Assembly (NCBI RefSeq): GCF_024139115.2
Contig: NW_026943328.1
Span: forward strand, 53,000 to 116,999
Source: Armigeres subalbatus
Taxonomy: Eukaryota; Arthropoda; Insecta; Diptera; Culicidae
DNA: 64,000 nt
Direction of reading: 5' to 3'
The position numbers and the translations under genes are program-made. Positions within the stretch are counted from its first letter, which is position 1. Every line of letters starts with the position of its first letter. Shown here piece by piece: positions 30,905 through 42,103 of the stretch. The notes below the pieces were generated by a model. That model searched no databases, was not told the DNA's origin, and saw only the letters and a program-made list of their open reading frames with translations.

Positions 30905-32225
30905 ACACCGCTGGTGTTGAAGCGGCTTACTTCCTACTGAACCAACGTCCAGAATAGCGATTTTGACCGCTGGTCTCTCCAGTATACCGTTGTCTGTTTG
31001 TACTGTCACGCGTCGCACTTGCCCGTCGGAAGAGCGGACTACTTTCACGATACGACCTCTTGGCCAACAGTTTCTAGGGAGATTGCTGTCCACAATCAAG
31101 GCTAGCTCGCCTTCTTCGATGGGTTTCGTTGGTTGGAACCATTTCGTCCTTCTGGTTAGTGTTGGCAAATACTCGGCCACCCACTTCTTCCAGAACTCAT
31201 CTGAGACATCTTCCACGTTTGTTTCAGAACTGCAGGCTGGTCGTTAAAGGCGATCGGGGGCTTATTTCCGTTGGAACACCCCAGTAGGAAGTGGTTCGGC
31301 GTTAAAGGAGGGTCAGTATCGGTGTCTAAAGGTATGTGAGTGAGGGGTCTAGAGTTGATGATCATCTCGATCTCCATGAGCATAGTTCGCAGAATCTCGT
31401 CAGTCGGTAGCCAAGGAGGGTTGAACTCTTTCAGGATCTTCTTAACTGTTTGCACTAAACGCTCCCAACAACCACCGAAGTGAGGGGCAGCCGGCGAGTT
31501 AAATGTCCACTTAGTGTTCGATCGAACAAAGGTAGCCATTAGTTTCTCTTCACTGATGTACTTCAGAGCTTCTCGTAGCTCTCGTGACGCTCCAACAAAA
31601 TTCGTACCTCGGTCACTTATGATCTCAAGCGGCGATCCTCTCCTTGCGACAAAATTTCTTAGAGCAAGAATACACGAATCTGTTGTGAGCGAGTGCGCAA
31701 GCTCGATGTGAATGCCTCTCGTCGTTAAACATGTGAATAGTACACCCACCGTTTCTCTACTCGTCTTCCTACTACTACCAGCATTGGTCCGAAGTAGTCT
31801 ATACCAGTGTATGAAAACGGTCGCTGGTATGCCGCTAATCGAGCAGCAGGAAGGTTTCCCATTGCAGGGGGCTGCGGCTTCGCTCGACGTATTTTGCAAT
31901 ATTGGCAATTCCTGCGGACACGATCGTACTCTGACCGAAGCCGAGGAATCATGTATTTCAATCTGATCTCATTGATCACTGTCTGATGGTTCTGATGAAG
32001 GTATTTGGCGTGATAGTCGGCGATTACTAGATCCGTTACGCAATGACGCTTTGGAAGTAGTACTGGTTTCTTAACGGATTCATCCAACCATTCACAAGCT
32101 TCAAGTCTTCCCAGCATTCGCAGTACACCGTGCTCGTCGATAGTCGGACTTAGCTTGTAAAGCGGGCTGGTCTTTTGTATTGTGTATTTCCAGGGCTGTT
32201 TAACCTTATCCACGTTTCTCAGCAA
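30905..32225 (-). pseudogene. BEL/Pao integrase region
   Basis: The N-terminal part (32225-31725) has an HHCC zinc site: H in DYHAKYLHQNH and the C pair in NCQYCKIRR. The catalytic core follows with GIDYFGP (first Asp), ISDRGTNFVGA (second Asp) and GGCWERLV (Glu), that is a DDE integrase. The C-terminal part (31216-30905) contains NCWPRGRIVKV and LERPAVKIAILD, typical of BEL/Pao. Integrase joins the element's cDNA to the host chromosome. At least two frame changes split the region (near 31720-31910 and 31160-31220). The last frame reads through the polypurine tract into the LTR. Confidence 0.9.
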
Positions 32226-32761
32226 TTGAACTTCGTCTGGGTAAGTTTGCTGTTGAACTTGGCGGTAGATGTTTTGTTCAGATGTTGTTGTTTCCTAGTT
32301 CGATGGGTATGCGCTTGGTTTTATTTTTTTCCATTTGGAGAAACGTTCAAAATGCACTAACGGTTCGCTGATTTTGTGATGAAGTACGTTTGGACGAATT
32401 TCCTCTGCGGTCGTTCCCGTATTTCCACTTTCTACAGGCCATTTGCTTTCTGGTTCCTGTAGGAAATCTGGTCCGCGAAACCAGCGGATGCCGGGATGAA
32501 GGTCTGGTAGCCGTTGCCATTTCGTTCCGTCGTCAGCCACGTTTGATTTTGTAGATATCCATCTCCATTCATCGCAATCGGTAGTCTCCAGCAGCTCACT
32601 CACTCTGAACGCAACAAATTGACTATAACGTCGGTGATCCGATCGTATCCAGCATACCACATCACGTGAGTCCGTCCAGAATATTCGACGAGAAATTTTT
32701 ATTCTGTGTGCACTTGTAATACTGTTTGCCAACCGTGCTTCGACTACAGCTGCCTCTAACT
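32226..32761 (-). pseudogene. BEL/Pao RNase H remainder and connection to integrase
   Basis: This frame carries the RNase H-type phrase RRIFWTDSRDVVCWI and a WISTKSNVADDGTKW motif common after RT in BEL/Pao polyproteins. A frameshift near 32760 separates it from the RT frame upstream. Confidence 0.85.
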
Positions 32762-34090
32762 CTAGACGCGGAATCTAGAGGAATTTAGCGGCGCTACCTT
32801 TGTTTTTGAACCAACCACTGCACACTCTATCACTTCATTTTCCTCAAATCTGAAGTAAGCTACGGCAGCGACCCCGTTTTCACTTGCATCGCAAAACACG
32901 TGCAATTGCACTAGATTCGTGGCTTCAGCAGACGTGATGTAACGATAACACCGGGGTACGCTCACCTTCCGTACATCAGGTAGTACCGCTATCCAGATTC
33001 TCCATTTTTCAGCTAACTTGCCCGGTATCTCATCATCCCAAGAACAACCAGATCGCCAAATTTCTTGCAGAAGTATTTTCAAGTACATTAGGAAATTAGC
33101 AATAAGCCCCATCGGATCGTAGATGGACATCAGCGTTCTCAAAACTTCTCGCTTCGATGGCATCCTGATACCAGACAATAGCTCTGCATCATGCTTATGC
33201 GATAGTCTAAACGTAAAGGAGTCGGTAACGGTGTCCCACCACATACCAAGCACCTTTTCCGTTGCAATCTCCGTGTATGGGCTCAAGTTCTTCTCGGTTA
33301 CGGTGCCTTCCTGCAATGACGACGTGACTTTGCTAGAGTTCGAAATCCAGTTTCGAATTTCAAAGCCTGCTTGTGAATGCACAAAACGGACATCCTTGGC
33401 CAATTGTATGGCTTCTTCTTCGGTCTCTACACTGGACAGCATATCATCTACATAATGCTCGTACTGAATGCATTCTGCTGCTCGCGGGAACCGCTCTTTG
33501 AATCTATCTGCATTTATGTTCTTTACATAGTGTGCACTACTTGGTGAGCAAGCGGCGCCGAATGTCATAACATTCACCGCGTATACTTCTGGATCTGCAA
33601 CGTTGGCCTCACTTCTCCACAGAATCATTTGACTTCGCTGGTCTTCAATCTTCATCCGCACCTGGAAGAACATTTCGCGAATATCCCCAACCACGGCGAT
33701 ACGGAACTCACGGAATTTGAAGAGAACTGCAAGCAACGACACCAATTGATCCGGACCAGTAAGAAGCACGGAGTTCAGCGACACGCCGCTCACCTTCGCA
33801 GCGGCATCGAACACGATTCGTATCTTCCCTGGTTTATTGGGATTGACAACTGGGAAAATAGGCAGAAACCAATCATTTGGGTACTTTTTCGCTATCTCCG
33901 CTACTGAAAGTTTTCGAATGTACCCCTTCGCTTCGTATTCCAACATTTTAGAACGTATAGCTGTTGCTATTTTGGGGTCCCTGTTCATCATCTTCTCCAA
34001 GAACGCTAGTCGCCTCGTCGCCATTGCTCGACTGTCCGGTAATTGCACACGATCGTATCGCCATAATAGTCCAGTTTTGTGTTTTACTAG
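32762..34090 (-). pseudogene. BEL/Pao reverse transcriptase and start of RNase H
   Basis: The frame starts near the phrase RVQLPDSRAMATRRL and contains FPVVNPNKPGKIRIVFDAAA, VVGDIREMFFQV (first catalytic Asp) and the YVDDMLSS catalytic box. The C-terminal part has QLHVFCDASENGVAAVAY, the first RNase H aspartate. Length and order match BEL/Pao RT. It makes cDNA from the element RNA in virus-like particles. The frame breaks at its 3' end, and the link to protease (34050-34262) is scrambled by stops. Confidence 0.92.
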
Positions 34091-34262
34091 ATGATGAACT
34101 TCAAGAACGCATGCTATGCGGTAACCGTGATATGACAGTTGGGTTCATCACGAGTATTCATGCATCAGCTCATCGTAGCAACCTAGAAAACCTCGTGCTC
34201 TTCCAGCTTTGGTCATTCTGACAGGTAAGACGTGTTTACGCTAGTGGTCCCTTTTCCTAGCT

Positions 34263-35090
34263 TTATATTGGATTTCCACAAGTTTCATAGCGGGCTCCCT
34301 TCAGGTGTGTTTCGGTGGAAAGAATCCTCATCGCTCGCTCTTCGTCCATCGTCATTAACGGTTTCGATGATCCGGTGATTCCAAACGACTCAATTGAGAA
34401 GTACTCCTTCAAGGCGCTATTCATGTCCTTGTCGGTCTCCAAACTACATGGACAAATGTGGAAACTATGATAGGCGCTGTAACTAGCTGCCCCGGATGTT
34501 GTGGAGCATGGTCCATATACGAACCAACCGATACGGGTCTTTGACACGATAGGTTCATTTTCATTTCCTTCGGTACTCTTTAACGAGTGACCTAGGCGGC
34601 AGTTATCCATTCCGATTAGGATTCTAGGGGAAACGTCATCATAGGACTCCAACGGCAACCCTATATGGCTATATTTAGCTTTTAATTGCTCAATTGAAAC
34701 AGACTGTTTCGGCAGGGAGAGGTTTCTTACGGTATGAACCTTCGGAAGTTCGTAGACCTTACTTGCATCTTGCGCACCGGAAATCTTCAACGCTAGTTTG
34801 ACAGAATCATTCTCTTCTCTTTGCTGTCCTCCCGTCCATTTCAAGCATAGCGGATGTGAGGTTCCTACAAGACCCAACTCCTCTACCAGACTCCGCTCCA
34901 CAAAGGTGTCCGATGATCCATCATCAAGGAAGGCAAATGTTTTTATCGGCTTTCTTTTCCCATAGATGATTACGGGAGCGTATCGAAAAAGTACTTTCCC
35001 GGTCGTATTCGAATGAGTATTGCAACTCTGCACCGTTGCGTTCCCACTGGTGGATGCCGTCGGTTCGGGAGCGGTTGAATGGCTATACTG
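34263..35090 (-). pseudogene. BEL/Pao aspartic protease region
   Basis: TFAFLDDGSSDTFVE is the active-site box of a retropepsin-like protease; most families have DSG or DEG where this has DDG. Downstream PRILIGMDNCRLGHSL and KTRIGWFVYGP are conserved between protease and RT in BEL/Pao. It would process Gag-Pol. A frame break separates it from the zinc-finger frame of gag at about 35090. Confidence 0.85.
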
Positions 35091-35558
35091 TTAGTCGTCA
35101 TGTAACAGTTTGTTATGCATGAATGAACAACCGTTCTTTCCGCATGGCGTTTTGATATGACAAGCCCCGAAATGCTTCTGTAAGCACTTTCTACAGAGTT
35201 TCTGTTCCTTGACAATTTCCCAACGCGCCCCAGTATTCAAGTTAAGAAATTTGTCGCATGTTTCTAGGCCACTGCATTCTACACAACCCTTCTTCTTGGC
35301 GAAATCTTCGTTGGTACTACCATCCGAATGAATGTTGATGTAATTATCCTCCCTTCGACCCCGTCGCTCGGACCTCATGTCGCCGATGGATGGGATAGTT
35401 ACAACGCTGACTGCTTCCACTAGCTTCCCCAACCAATCTCCAAACTCCGACATTGTAACGTTGCCCAAGGTTTGACGATGATACGCCAAGTTTAGCCTTA
35501 TAGAGGGAGGTAATCTTTCAGTCAGCTCTTGTAGTAAAGCCATGTTGCAAAGGTATTC
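35091..35558 (-). pseudogene. BEL/Pao gag, 3' part with zinc-binding region
   Basis: It begins LLQELTERLPPSIRLNLAYH, continuing the gag interrupted by the TRIM-like insert. The C-terminal part has CVECSGLETCDKF, LCRKCLQKHFGACH and CGKNGCSFMHNKLLH, paired Cys/His sites for nucleic-acid binding. Confidence 0.85.
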
Positions 35559-35563
35559 GTCAA

Positions 35564-36551
35564 TGTGGGGAATAAAGTGAGTCCGAAAAATGCATTTGCA
35601 TTTGTTGGTTACATTGATGGATAAAGTGGAACGTATTTCTTATTTCATGATAAAAATAATGAAATATACAAAAATATTTAAAAATGACATTAATAGAATA
35701 AATGATAACGAATTTGAAATTCAATCCTAGTTGGCATTTGAAATGCCAACATACTAAGAAGCTAATGGAAAGAAATTTGAAATTCAATCTCAGTAGGCTG
35801 ACAGGAACTGTGAAAATAAACGATTATTCAGTGTTCAGTTTTTGAGGCGTGAACATGCGAATTATCCTTCGGTGTTCCGCGCTTGTTTTCGTTGGTAAGA
35901 AGCAAATCGGAAGACGAATTTGCTTGGCTACGACAGTATGGATGTTGGTTTAAGTGGACTAATAGAAAGTCTGTCGAATTGCATTTATAGATTACTGAAA
36001 TGCCCAGAATTATTTATTTTATTGCCTAGAACTTTTGTGCCACTAATTTCGGAATTACAATTATGATTACTTGCGCTGCATAGGGGGTCGACGATAAAGT
36101 TGGATCAAACGCATTAATACTCACACATGCAACTGACGGGACGGAACTGATAGCTGATCGAAGCTGTCTTTATTTTATTGTGGGGAATAAAGTGAGTCCG
36201 AAAAATGCATTTGCATTTGTTGGTTACATTGATGGATAAAGTGGAACGTATTTCTTATTTCATGATAAAAATAATGAAATATACAAAAATATTTAAAAAT
36301 GACATTAATAGAATAAATGATAACGAATTTGAAATTCAATCCTAGTTGGCATTTGAAATGCCAACATACTAAGAATCGTATGGAAAGAAAGTGGAAATTC
36401 AATCTCAGTATTCGTACAGGAACGGTTAAAATAAACGATTATTCAGTGTTCCAGTTTTTGAGGCGTGAACATGCGAATTATCCTTCGGTGTTCCGCGCTT
36501 GTTTTCGTTGGTAAGAAGCAAATCGGAAGACGAATTTGCTTGGCTACGACA
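35564..36551 (-). mobile_element. TRIM-like LTR element (988 bp) nested in BEL/Pao gag
   Basis: Direct repeats 35564-35935 and 36179-36551 (372 and 373 bp) begin TGTCGTAGCCAAGC and end CTTTATTCCCCACA on the minus strand, so they have TG...CA ends. They flank a 243-bp interior without coding capacity. GTCAA occurs on both sides (35559-35563 and 36552-36556), a 5-bp target duplication. The gag sequence continues across the insertion. This is a terminal-repeat retrotransposon in miniature, probably mobilised by a BEL/Pao element given the 5-bp duplication (inference). Confidence 0.9.
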
Positions 36552-36556
36552 GTCAA

Positions 36557-37502
36557 GACCTGAAGCCTTGATGGTTGCACAGACGTTCTGTACTGCCACT
36601 CCGAAATCGATTAATGTATTCAGCTTCTCCGCTTTCGGGGTTGGCATCTCTCGGATTCTGTTAACCAATGAATGCACTATTATCTCCGGCCTCCCAAACA
36701 ATGTCTTCAGTGTAGCTATGACACCTACCAAGTTTGAAGGATGCAGAAGACGACATCGAACTACTTCCAGGGCTCTTCCCTTCAAGCTGCGTTGTAAGCG
36801 TAGCAGGTTTTCTTCATCACTATAACCACAGATACGAGTGGAGTTCTCGTAACTCGCAAAGAACAGTGGCCATTCTTCAGGATTTCCGGAAAAGTTCGGA
36901 AGTTCCTTGCTTACAACTTGTCGAGCTGAAATCTGGCTTTGGCTCAACAGAGATGCACCGAACGAATCATTTCGAATGCTGCCTATTGATTGGAAGACGT
37001 TTGCCTGCGGATTCAACCCAGTAACACCTCCGCTGGCTCCTCCATCGGAAACGCTGAACCGTTGAAATAGCCTACTACGTTCTTCTAATTGCTTCCTTTC
37101 TAGCGCATGCCTTTCTTCTAGTAACTGCAGTTCATGTGCTAAAACGTCTCCTACGTGATTACCACCGCTGATTTGAATTTGCGGGGGAGGATTTCCTGTT
37201 GAACTTGCAGTCGGCACGCCCCCAAAGGCCGTTTCTACGGTTCCGCGAATCTCCAACCGTTCTCGCATTCGTCGCTCGGAATCCCCTATTTCCTGCTCAT
37301 ACTTTTCTCGCTGCTCTCGGAGGGCTCTCCGACGTTGATCATCCTTCTCTTTCATGGCCCGTTCATACTCTTTCTGCTGTTTACTCAGTTTCCTCTGCAT
37401 TTCTGCCAATTGCCGTTGAAGACTGTCATCTGGTCCAGGTTCGTTGATCTTGGTAGTCCCTCGAACATAACCTGTCGAGGCGTTTATACAAGTATTTATC
37501 AA
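36557..37502 (-). pseudogene. BEL/Pao gag, 5' part
   Basis: The N-terminal half is a charged coiled coil (KLSKQQKEYERAMKEKDDQR onwards). It is followed by ELPNFSGNPEEWPLFFASYE and LRLQRSLKGRALEVVRCRL, the capsid-like DUF1759-type region of BEL/Pao gag. The reading frame stops only where the TRIM-like element enters after ATIKASGLD. Gag would form the particle shell. The start at 37502 is the first Met of the frame, but the true N-terminus may lie further 5'. Confidence 0.88.
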
Positions 37503-37661
37503 TCAGCACGAAGGCGCCTGCAGTGAAAATTTGAGTCCAAACGTGACCAGCATGGAGGCGCCTGCAGTGAACATTTGAGTCCAAACTTGACCTGTCGAGG
37601 CGTTCATATTGGATCAAGTACTTATCAAACAGCATTGATGCTAAGAAAATTATTTTGAGCT

Positions 37662-37805
37662 TTTTAGTGGAATGTCTTCACTTGTCATAAGACGAGTTTA
37701 TAAAATCCCATTCAATTCCACCACTTAATTGTATCTTGACAGATACGTATTTCGACCTCAACAGTAAGGCCGTCTTCAGTGTCTCGTACTTGACTCGACT
37801 TATTA
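37662..37805 (-). mobile_element. Penelope-like element terminal fragment (inside BEL/Pao)
   Basis: On the minus strand AGTCGAGTCAAGTACGAGAC, the hammerhead-like core and GTGGAATTGAATGGG followed by CTCGTCTTATGACAAG match other Penelope ends of the window. Confidence 0.75.
37739..37785 (-). ncRNA. Hammerhead-ribozyme-like core (Penelope end 2)
   Basis: Minus-strand core CTGAAGA, stem CGGCCTT/GAGGTCG (with G-U pairs), GAAA, ATACGTATC. The stem differs from that at 51.5 and 55.0 kb by a compensatory T-A for A-T change. Confidence 0.65.
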
Positions 37806-38044
37806 TGACTCGACGCATTGATGCGTCTGAAGTGCAAATTGGAGTCCAAACGTGACCAGCATGGAGGCGCCTGCAGTAAAAATTTGAGTTCAAACATGAC
37901 CTGACGCGATGAGAAAAATTCTTTGAATCTCCGACGCAGCGTCTGATAAGGCAAGTTGAAGTTGAAGATTGTTGATACCGTAATAAATAACCGCTGTAAT
38001 CCTTCAATACTACCGTTCATACTGTAGTTAGTCCGACGAAATGG

Positions 38045-38560
38045 CCTTCTTAGCATAGCGTTATTTGGAAGTGCCCTCGGCTGTACGTTGATATATTTTG
38101 CTCCGAAATATCGCTACAACTATTCGGCCTTGCGAAACAACTGTAACCAGTACGGCCCAAGCAATGTTACGGCGATTCCTTAGCAGCTCCAGAACGATAA
38201 GCCGATAGCAGATATTATAACTTGACTGGCGTAATGGACCTCTCCACGGTAGTCTACGCAGAGCAAATCGTAGGAAACGTCGTTGCACGGACTCAATTTG
38301 TTCTGCACCGTTCATTGGGATTCCGAACGGGGCGCAGCAATAGTCCAGTATAGACCGCATCAGTGAGCAAAACAGATGCTTCAGACAGTAAATGTCAGAA
38401 AATTCTTTGGCCAAAGAAAGATAAAGCCCAGGGTTTTGAAAGCCTTGCCCACAACGTACGAGATGTGCAACTTGTACGTTAGCTGGAAATCCAAAATTAC
38501 GCCCAAGTCTTTGACATGAGTTAGTCGTTCTATTCTCGTATTCGGGTGCGTGTAGGCCAA
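38045..38560 (-). pseudogene. I/Jockey-like LINE RT C-terminal fragment
   Basis: Minus-strand frames give RIERLTHVKDLGVILDFQL, then KAFKTLGFIF and a 117-codon frame with DIYCLKHLFCSLMRSILDYC and IESVQRRFLRFALRRLPWRG. This is the thumb/C-terminal region after the RT of I- or Jockey-group non-LTR elements common in mosquitoes. A frame break at about 38415 splits it. Catalytic RT motifs are missing. Confidence 0.78.
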
Positions 38561-39480
38561 AATAGTGGCTCCAGGGCCTTATGGAGTTCCGAACACCCTT
38601 CTCAAGGCAGGAATCATTGCGAACATCTATGCAGAGATGTCTCCATGACTGTAGTAGTTTTCCCGATAGATGGAAAAGGCAGAAGTTGGTTCTGTTACCG
38701 AAAGCCGGGAAACCGTCTAATTAACATGACGGGCAAGTTGCTGGAGAGGATCATCCTCAAAAGGCTGACCCCGTACTCAGAGGGTACGGGCGGCCTCGCA
38801 AGCAATCAGTTCGGGTTTCGTTAGGATAAGTCCACGTTTGACGTTGAAAGCGTGGTAAAGACCGCTGAGATAGCGATCCAATGTAAAAGGCGAGGTATTC
38901 TATATATTCTAAGCTATTTTCAGAACCGTATACTATTATACGACACCGATGCCAGTCAGACAAGTGTTCGCAAGGCTCATTATTGGACCCGGTATTATGG
39001 AATATTATGTACGGCGGACTTCTGAAACTAAAGTTCCCTTCTGATGTCAAGATCGTCGGCTTCGCCTATGACCTTAGAAGTCTACGGGTATTCAATTCTT
39101 GTGGCAGCATACGCGATCAACACACTGGCGGATTGGAAACTTTTTTAGTATTTTGTCCCCATCCAAAACCTCAGATTGGTCCTTGGCCACCGGAGATGTT
39201 CCGGGTTTTTCGAGGGTATGTTAATGCATTTTTTCTTCTGCTTGTCATTTTGAATGACGTTTACTTCCATCATGTTTTATCCTTTCCCCAGAAACTAGAA
39301 CTAGTATGATGACCGATGCTGGCTGATCGAAAATCCATAAAGTATACGCAGAAATATGGCCATTTCTAAACGGTCTGGGATTGGCCCTGAACAGATGTAA
39401 CTTTCGCAGATCACCCAGAAACTATTACAAATTGGCCAATGAGTCTTAGGGCCGATATCTTCACCTACGCTTAGTGCTTA
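38561..39480 (+). pseudogene. R1-like LINE reverse transcriptase fragment
   Basis: Plus-strand frames show APGPDGVPNTLLKAGIIA, the phrase LINMTGKLLERIILKRLTPY, then ASNQFGFR, SILGPVLWNIMYGG in shifted frames and VKIVGFAYD, where the usual FADD catalytic box has lost its second Asp and is disrupted. The order matches R1-clade RT. Multiple frameshifts and stops; no endonuclease part is seen. Confidence 0.75.
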
Positions 39481-39669
39481 AACAAGGTTTATGGGTAAGC
39501 AACGTTGATCTTGGCCATCACGACACCCTCAGCGGAAGAGTGTACCACCTCCTGGACCAGATACCGTCCCGTTGTGCAAATAGCCGCCATCCTAGATCCG
39601 TTCGTCACCTAATTGACGACAGGAACGTTGTACGGGTCGAACAGGAGGACGACTGCCACAGCAGCTGCT

Positions 39670-41000
39670 AAACAGATGTACAGTGGTTAAAATTCAATTG
39701 TGTACTAGCACGGCTTCTTCTTGTTTGTCTCTCCGATAGGACACGAAGGGCTACCCAAAACATAGTTACATGCTTGCTTTTTGTGGGTGCAGATGAGGCA
39801 CTTTGGTGCCTTATCGCATTCCTGCTCCTTGTGCTCTTCCTCACCACAATGCACGATGCCACAGCTTACTACGGTCTGGGTCCATACAGTCGTAGGACTT
39901 GTGCCCCGACTCTAAGCACGAATAGCACTTTTAATAAAGTTTAAAAAAAAAAAAAAACGAATAGCACTTGTTCACTGATGGCGGCTGGAGTTTGCTTACT
40001 GGGCATACTGACCAGCTGATCTTCAACTTCCATTCTCTATGACTTTTTTTGTGGCTTCCGTCGTGAGTGATCTAAGGTAGGCTACCTGCGTGCCAAAGGT
40101 ACCGCCTCTTAGGCGTATAGAGGTCTTCTCAACATCTGTGCCGCACTGCTCTCTGATGGCAGAGACGACGTCATCCGCGTTCGTAACCTCGTCCAGTTAC
40201 TTGAACTGGAGGGTCACTTCCGCCCCCAACGACCTCACATTGACGTCGTCACCCAAGATCTCTTGGGCCATCTTCCTATAGTCCGTCCCACTAGCTTGCG
40301 CTCCGCATTTCAGAATCAAGATCATTTCACCGATCTTGGTGCGTCTGGCGCTTCGCGCGTCCTGACCTAGCACCGAAAGCTTTTCTGCCGCCCGCATCGA
40401 TTTAAGGACTTCGGTGTACTTTTCCTTATCTGTTTTCACCAACAAGGCCTCGTATTTATCCTTTGCTTTCTTGCAGGTCGAGATACGCTCGACTTTCGCT
40501 TTGCCCTACTGACCAGCTGCCATGGATTTTCGGTCTCTTGTGCCGATGGCAACGGCCGGCTGGTACCCTTTTCTGGCCCGGTGACTTGCGTCTGGTAGGC
40601 GCCTTTCGCCTTTTTAGGCCGAGAAGTCGCCTTCTTGGGTCGATGTCCTATGTATCCCAATCTGTTCCGTCCAGACAACGTTTTGCCTTTATGGTCGCAC
40701 GTCGTTTGGCTTTGCTCTGAGCGCCTTCGCCGGATTGCTGCCCTTGCTGTTTCGGGCCGGCCAATGAGGCCGTCAGGGCGAAATCAATCGCCTTTTGGGC
40801 CATAGTCGCTCTTCCTAGGAAGCAGAAAGCATCAGTTTGGTCACCTTTGTCGGCCTTCTCTCTTCCCACCACCTTGATAAACGCGTCCTATTCTTGTCTT
40901 GCAACTCGGGCGAAGCATCCGAAGGTTCTGTTGCAGTTCCTTACTGATGTTCTGCCTTGCACTCGCGAACTCGATGATATTATCGAGATGCTCGGCGTCC
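39670..41000 (-). pseudogene. R1-like LINE ORF1 (gag-like) fragment
   Basis: The minus strand encodes a basic N-terminal part (RPKKATSRPKKAKGAYQT, SRAKRKSSVSRPARKQR) at 40680-40440. Then come EKYTEVLKSMRAAEKLSVLG and EILGDDVNVRSLGAEVTLQF (40445-40197), then EVTNADDVVSAIREQCG (about 40190). Knuckle-like HCGEEEHKEQECDKAPKC and ICTHKKQAC follow near 39840-39770. This is the RNA-binding ORF1 layout of R1-type elements. It is opposite in strand to the R1-like RT at 38.6-39.5 kb, so the two are separate fragments or were rearranged. Confidence 0.72.
39931..39956 (+). mobile_element. 26-bp retrotransposition scar with poly(A)
   Basis: TTAATAAAGTTTA followed by a run of A lies between two copies of ACGAATAGCACTT (39918-39930 and 39957-39969). 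A polyadenylation signal, an A tail and a 13-bp target duplication are the marks of an extremely 5'-truncated retrotransposed transcript. It interrupts the R1-like ORF1 fragment. Confidence 0.8.
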
Positions 41001-42103
41001 ACCCGCATCCCATAGTCAGTTGCGGAGCGTACCGGGAAACTCTGGGGCTATTAATTAATTATTAATTTTTGAATAACTCATTATCGTTAGGTAGAATTAA
41101 TTTTTGAATCACTCATTATTGTTAGGCCCCCAATGTGGCTGTCGTCGAATCCTACTGGAGTACTCGCCCTCAAAGATCCCATGGTTATCTTTGCATACCT
41201 ATCGGTATGCAAGGTATTCATGCATTGGTTTACACTTACATGTTCAGATCCAGATCAGCGCAATTTTGGAAACGGCATCTGAGCCTACTCCCAACCCGCA
41301 GGAAAAGCTTGGTACCAGGATTAGACAGCGTGCTACACTGCCGTAATCTGGAAAAGTGACGTAACAGCCATTTTACAACACGCATGTTTTCCATTTTTCT
41401 GTTAAAGAGCTCGATGATTAGTACTCGGTAACACCATTTTTGGAAAAGGCTCGCCACGGACGGGCGGAAGACAGGCTAGTCATTAGCCCACTCGCCGATT
41501 CAAGTCAGGGTCACCCGGTTCTACTAAAAGAGTAGAATGCCCGACTGCCAGCCTTCGCTTTCACAATATTACAAAACCCAATTACTATTATTGCGATATC
41601 TTGTCGTTAGCTCGCGGCCAGAATGCCATGATCAGGACTTCACTGACTGGTATTGATACTGATGTGCCAATTGACACTCCATGGGCCCCTGCACCTAGGA
41701 GTATGGCAACTACAAAACATCCCCAACTTACCCTCTGATGTATTGCTCAATCTTTCAGTACCTGGGTCTTTATTTATGATTTGTGGTTGAAGATTTTATT
41801 TTGGTCATGGAAGGCGCTTTATGACGTTCTCACTTTCTGCGGAGTCCGAAAACCATTTTCAATGTTTCCTGTGTTGGAGTTATTTTTTATTGTGCGCCCC
41901 CTTTATTGCCTATGTGTGGTAACGCCCCTAATTTTTGCCGACTAACTAGCTTTTAGTTCACAACTACAGCACTAGTTCCAGGCAGATTTCGCAGCTAACT
42001 TCAGCGGGCAACTTATTCGAAGGAGAAATTCCCCGTCTTTGACCCTCACTCTTTTTTGACATACCGACAGAGCCTCCCGATCGCTTAAACGAATTTTTTA
42101 AAT
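41001..42103. other. BEL/Pao leader region, mixed unassigned sequence
   Basis: No coding content recognised. Around 41460-41540 is a moderately GC-rich stretch. This may include R1 5' sequence and original BEL leader, but I cannot separate them. No clear tRNA primer site is visible next to the 5' LTR. Confidence 0.4.

Larger units (their letters stand above)
37460..37905 (-). repeat. Local direct repeats near the BEL/Pao gag start
   Basis: GGAGGCGCCTGCAGTGAA and the following ATTTGAGTCCAAACGTGACC recur at about 37505, 37555 and 37860. ACCTGTCGAGGCGTT recurs at about 37470 and 37590. The run is interrupted by a Penelope end at 37665-37800. Confidence 0.7.

Noticed and set aside
35560..36402. 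Two nearly identical 75-codon proteins on the minus strand
   Set aside because: They lie in the two LTRs of the TRIM-like element and are copies of the same non-coding sequence.
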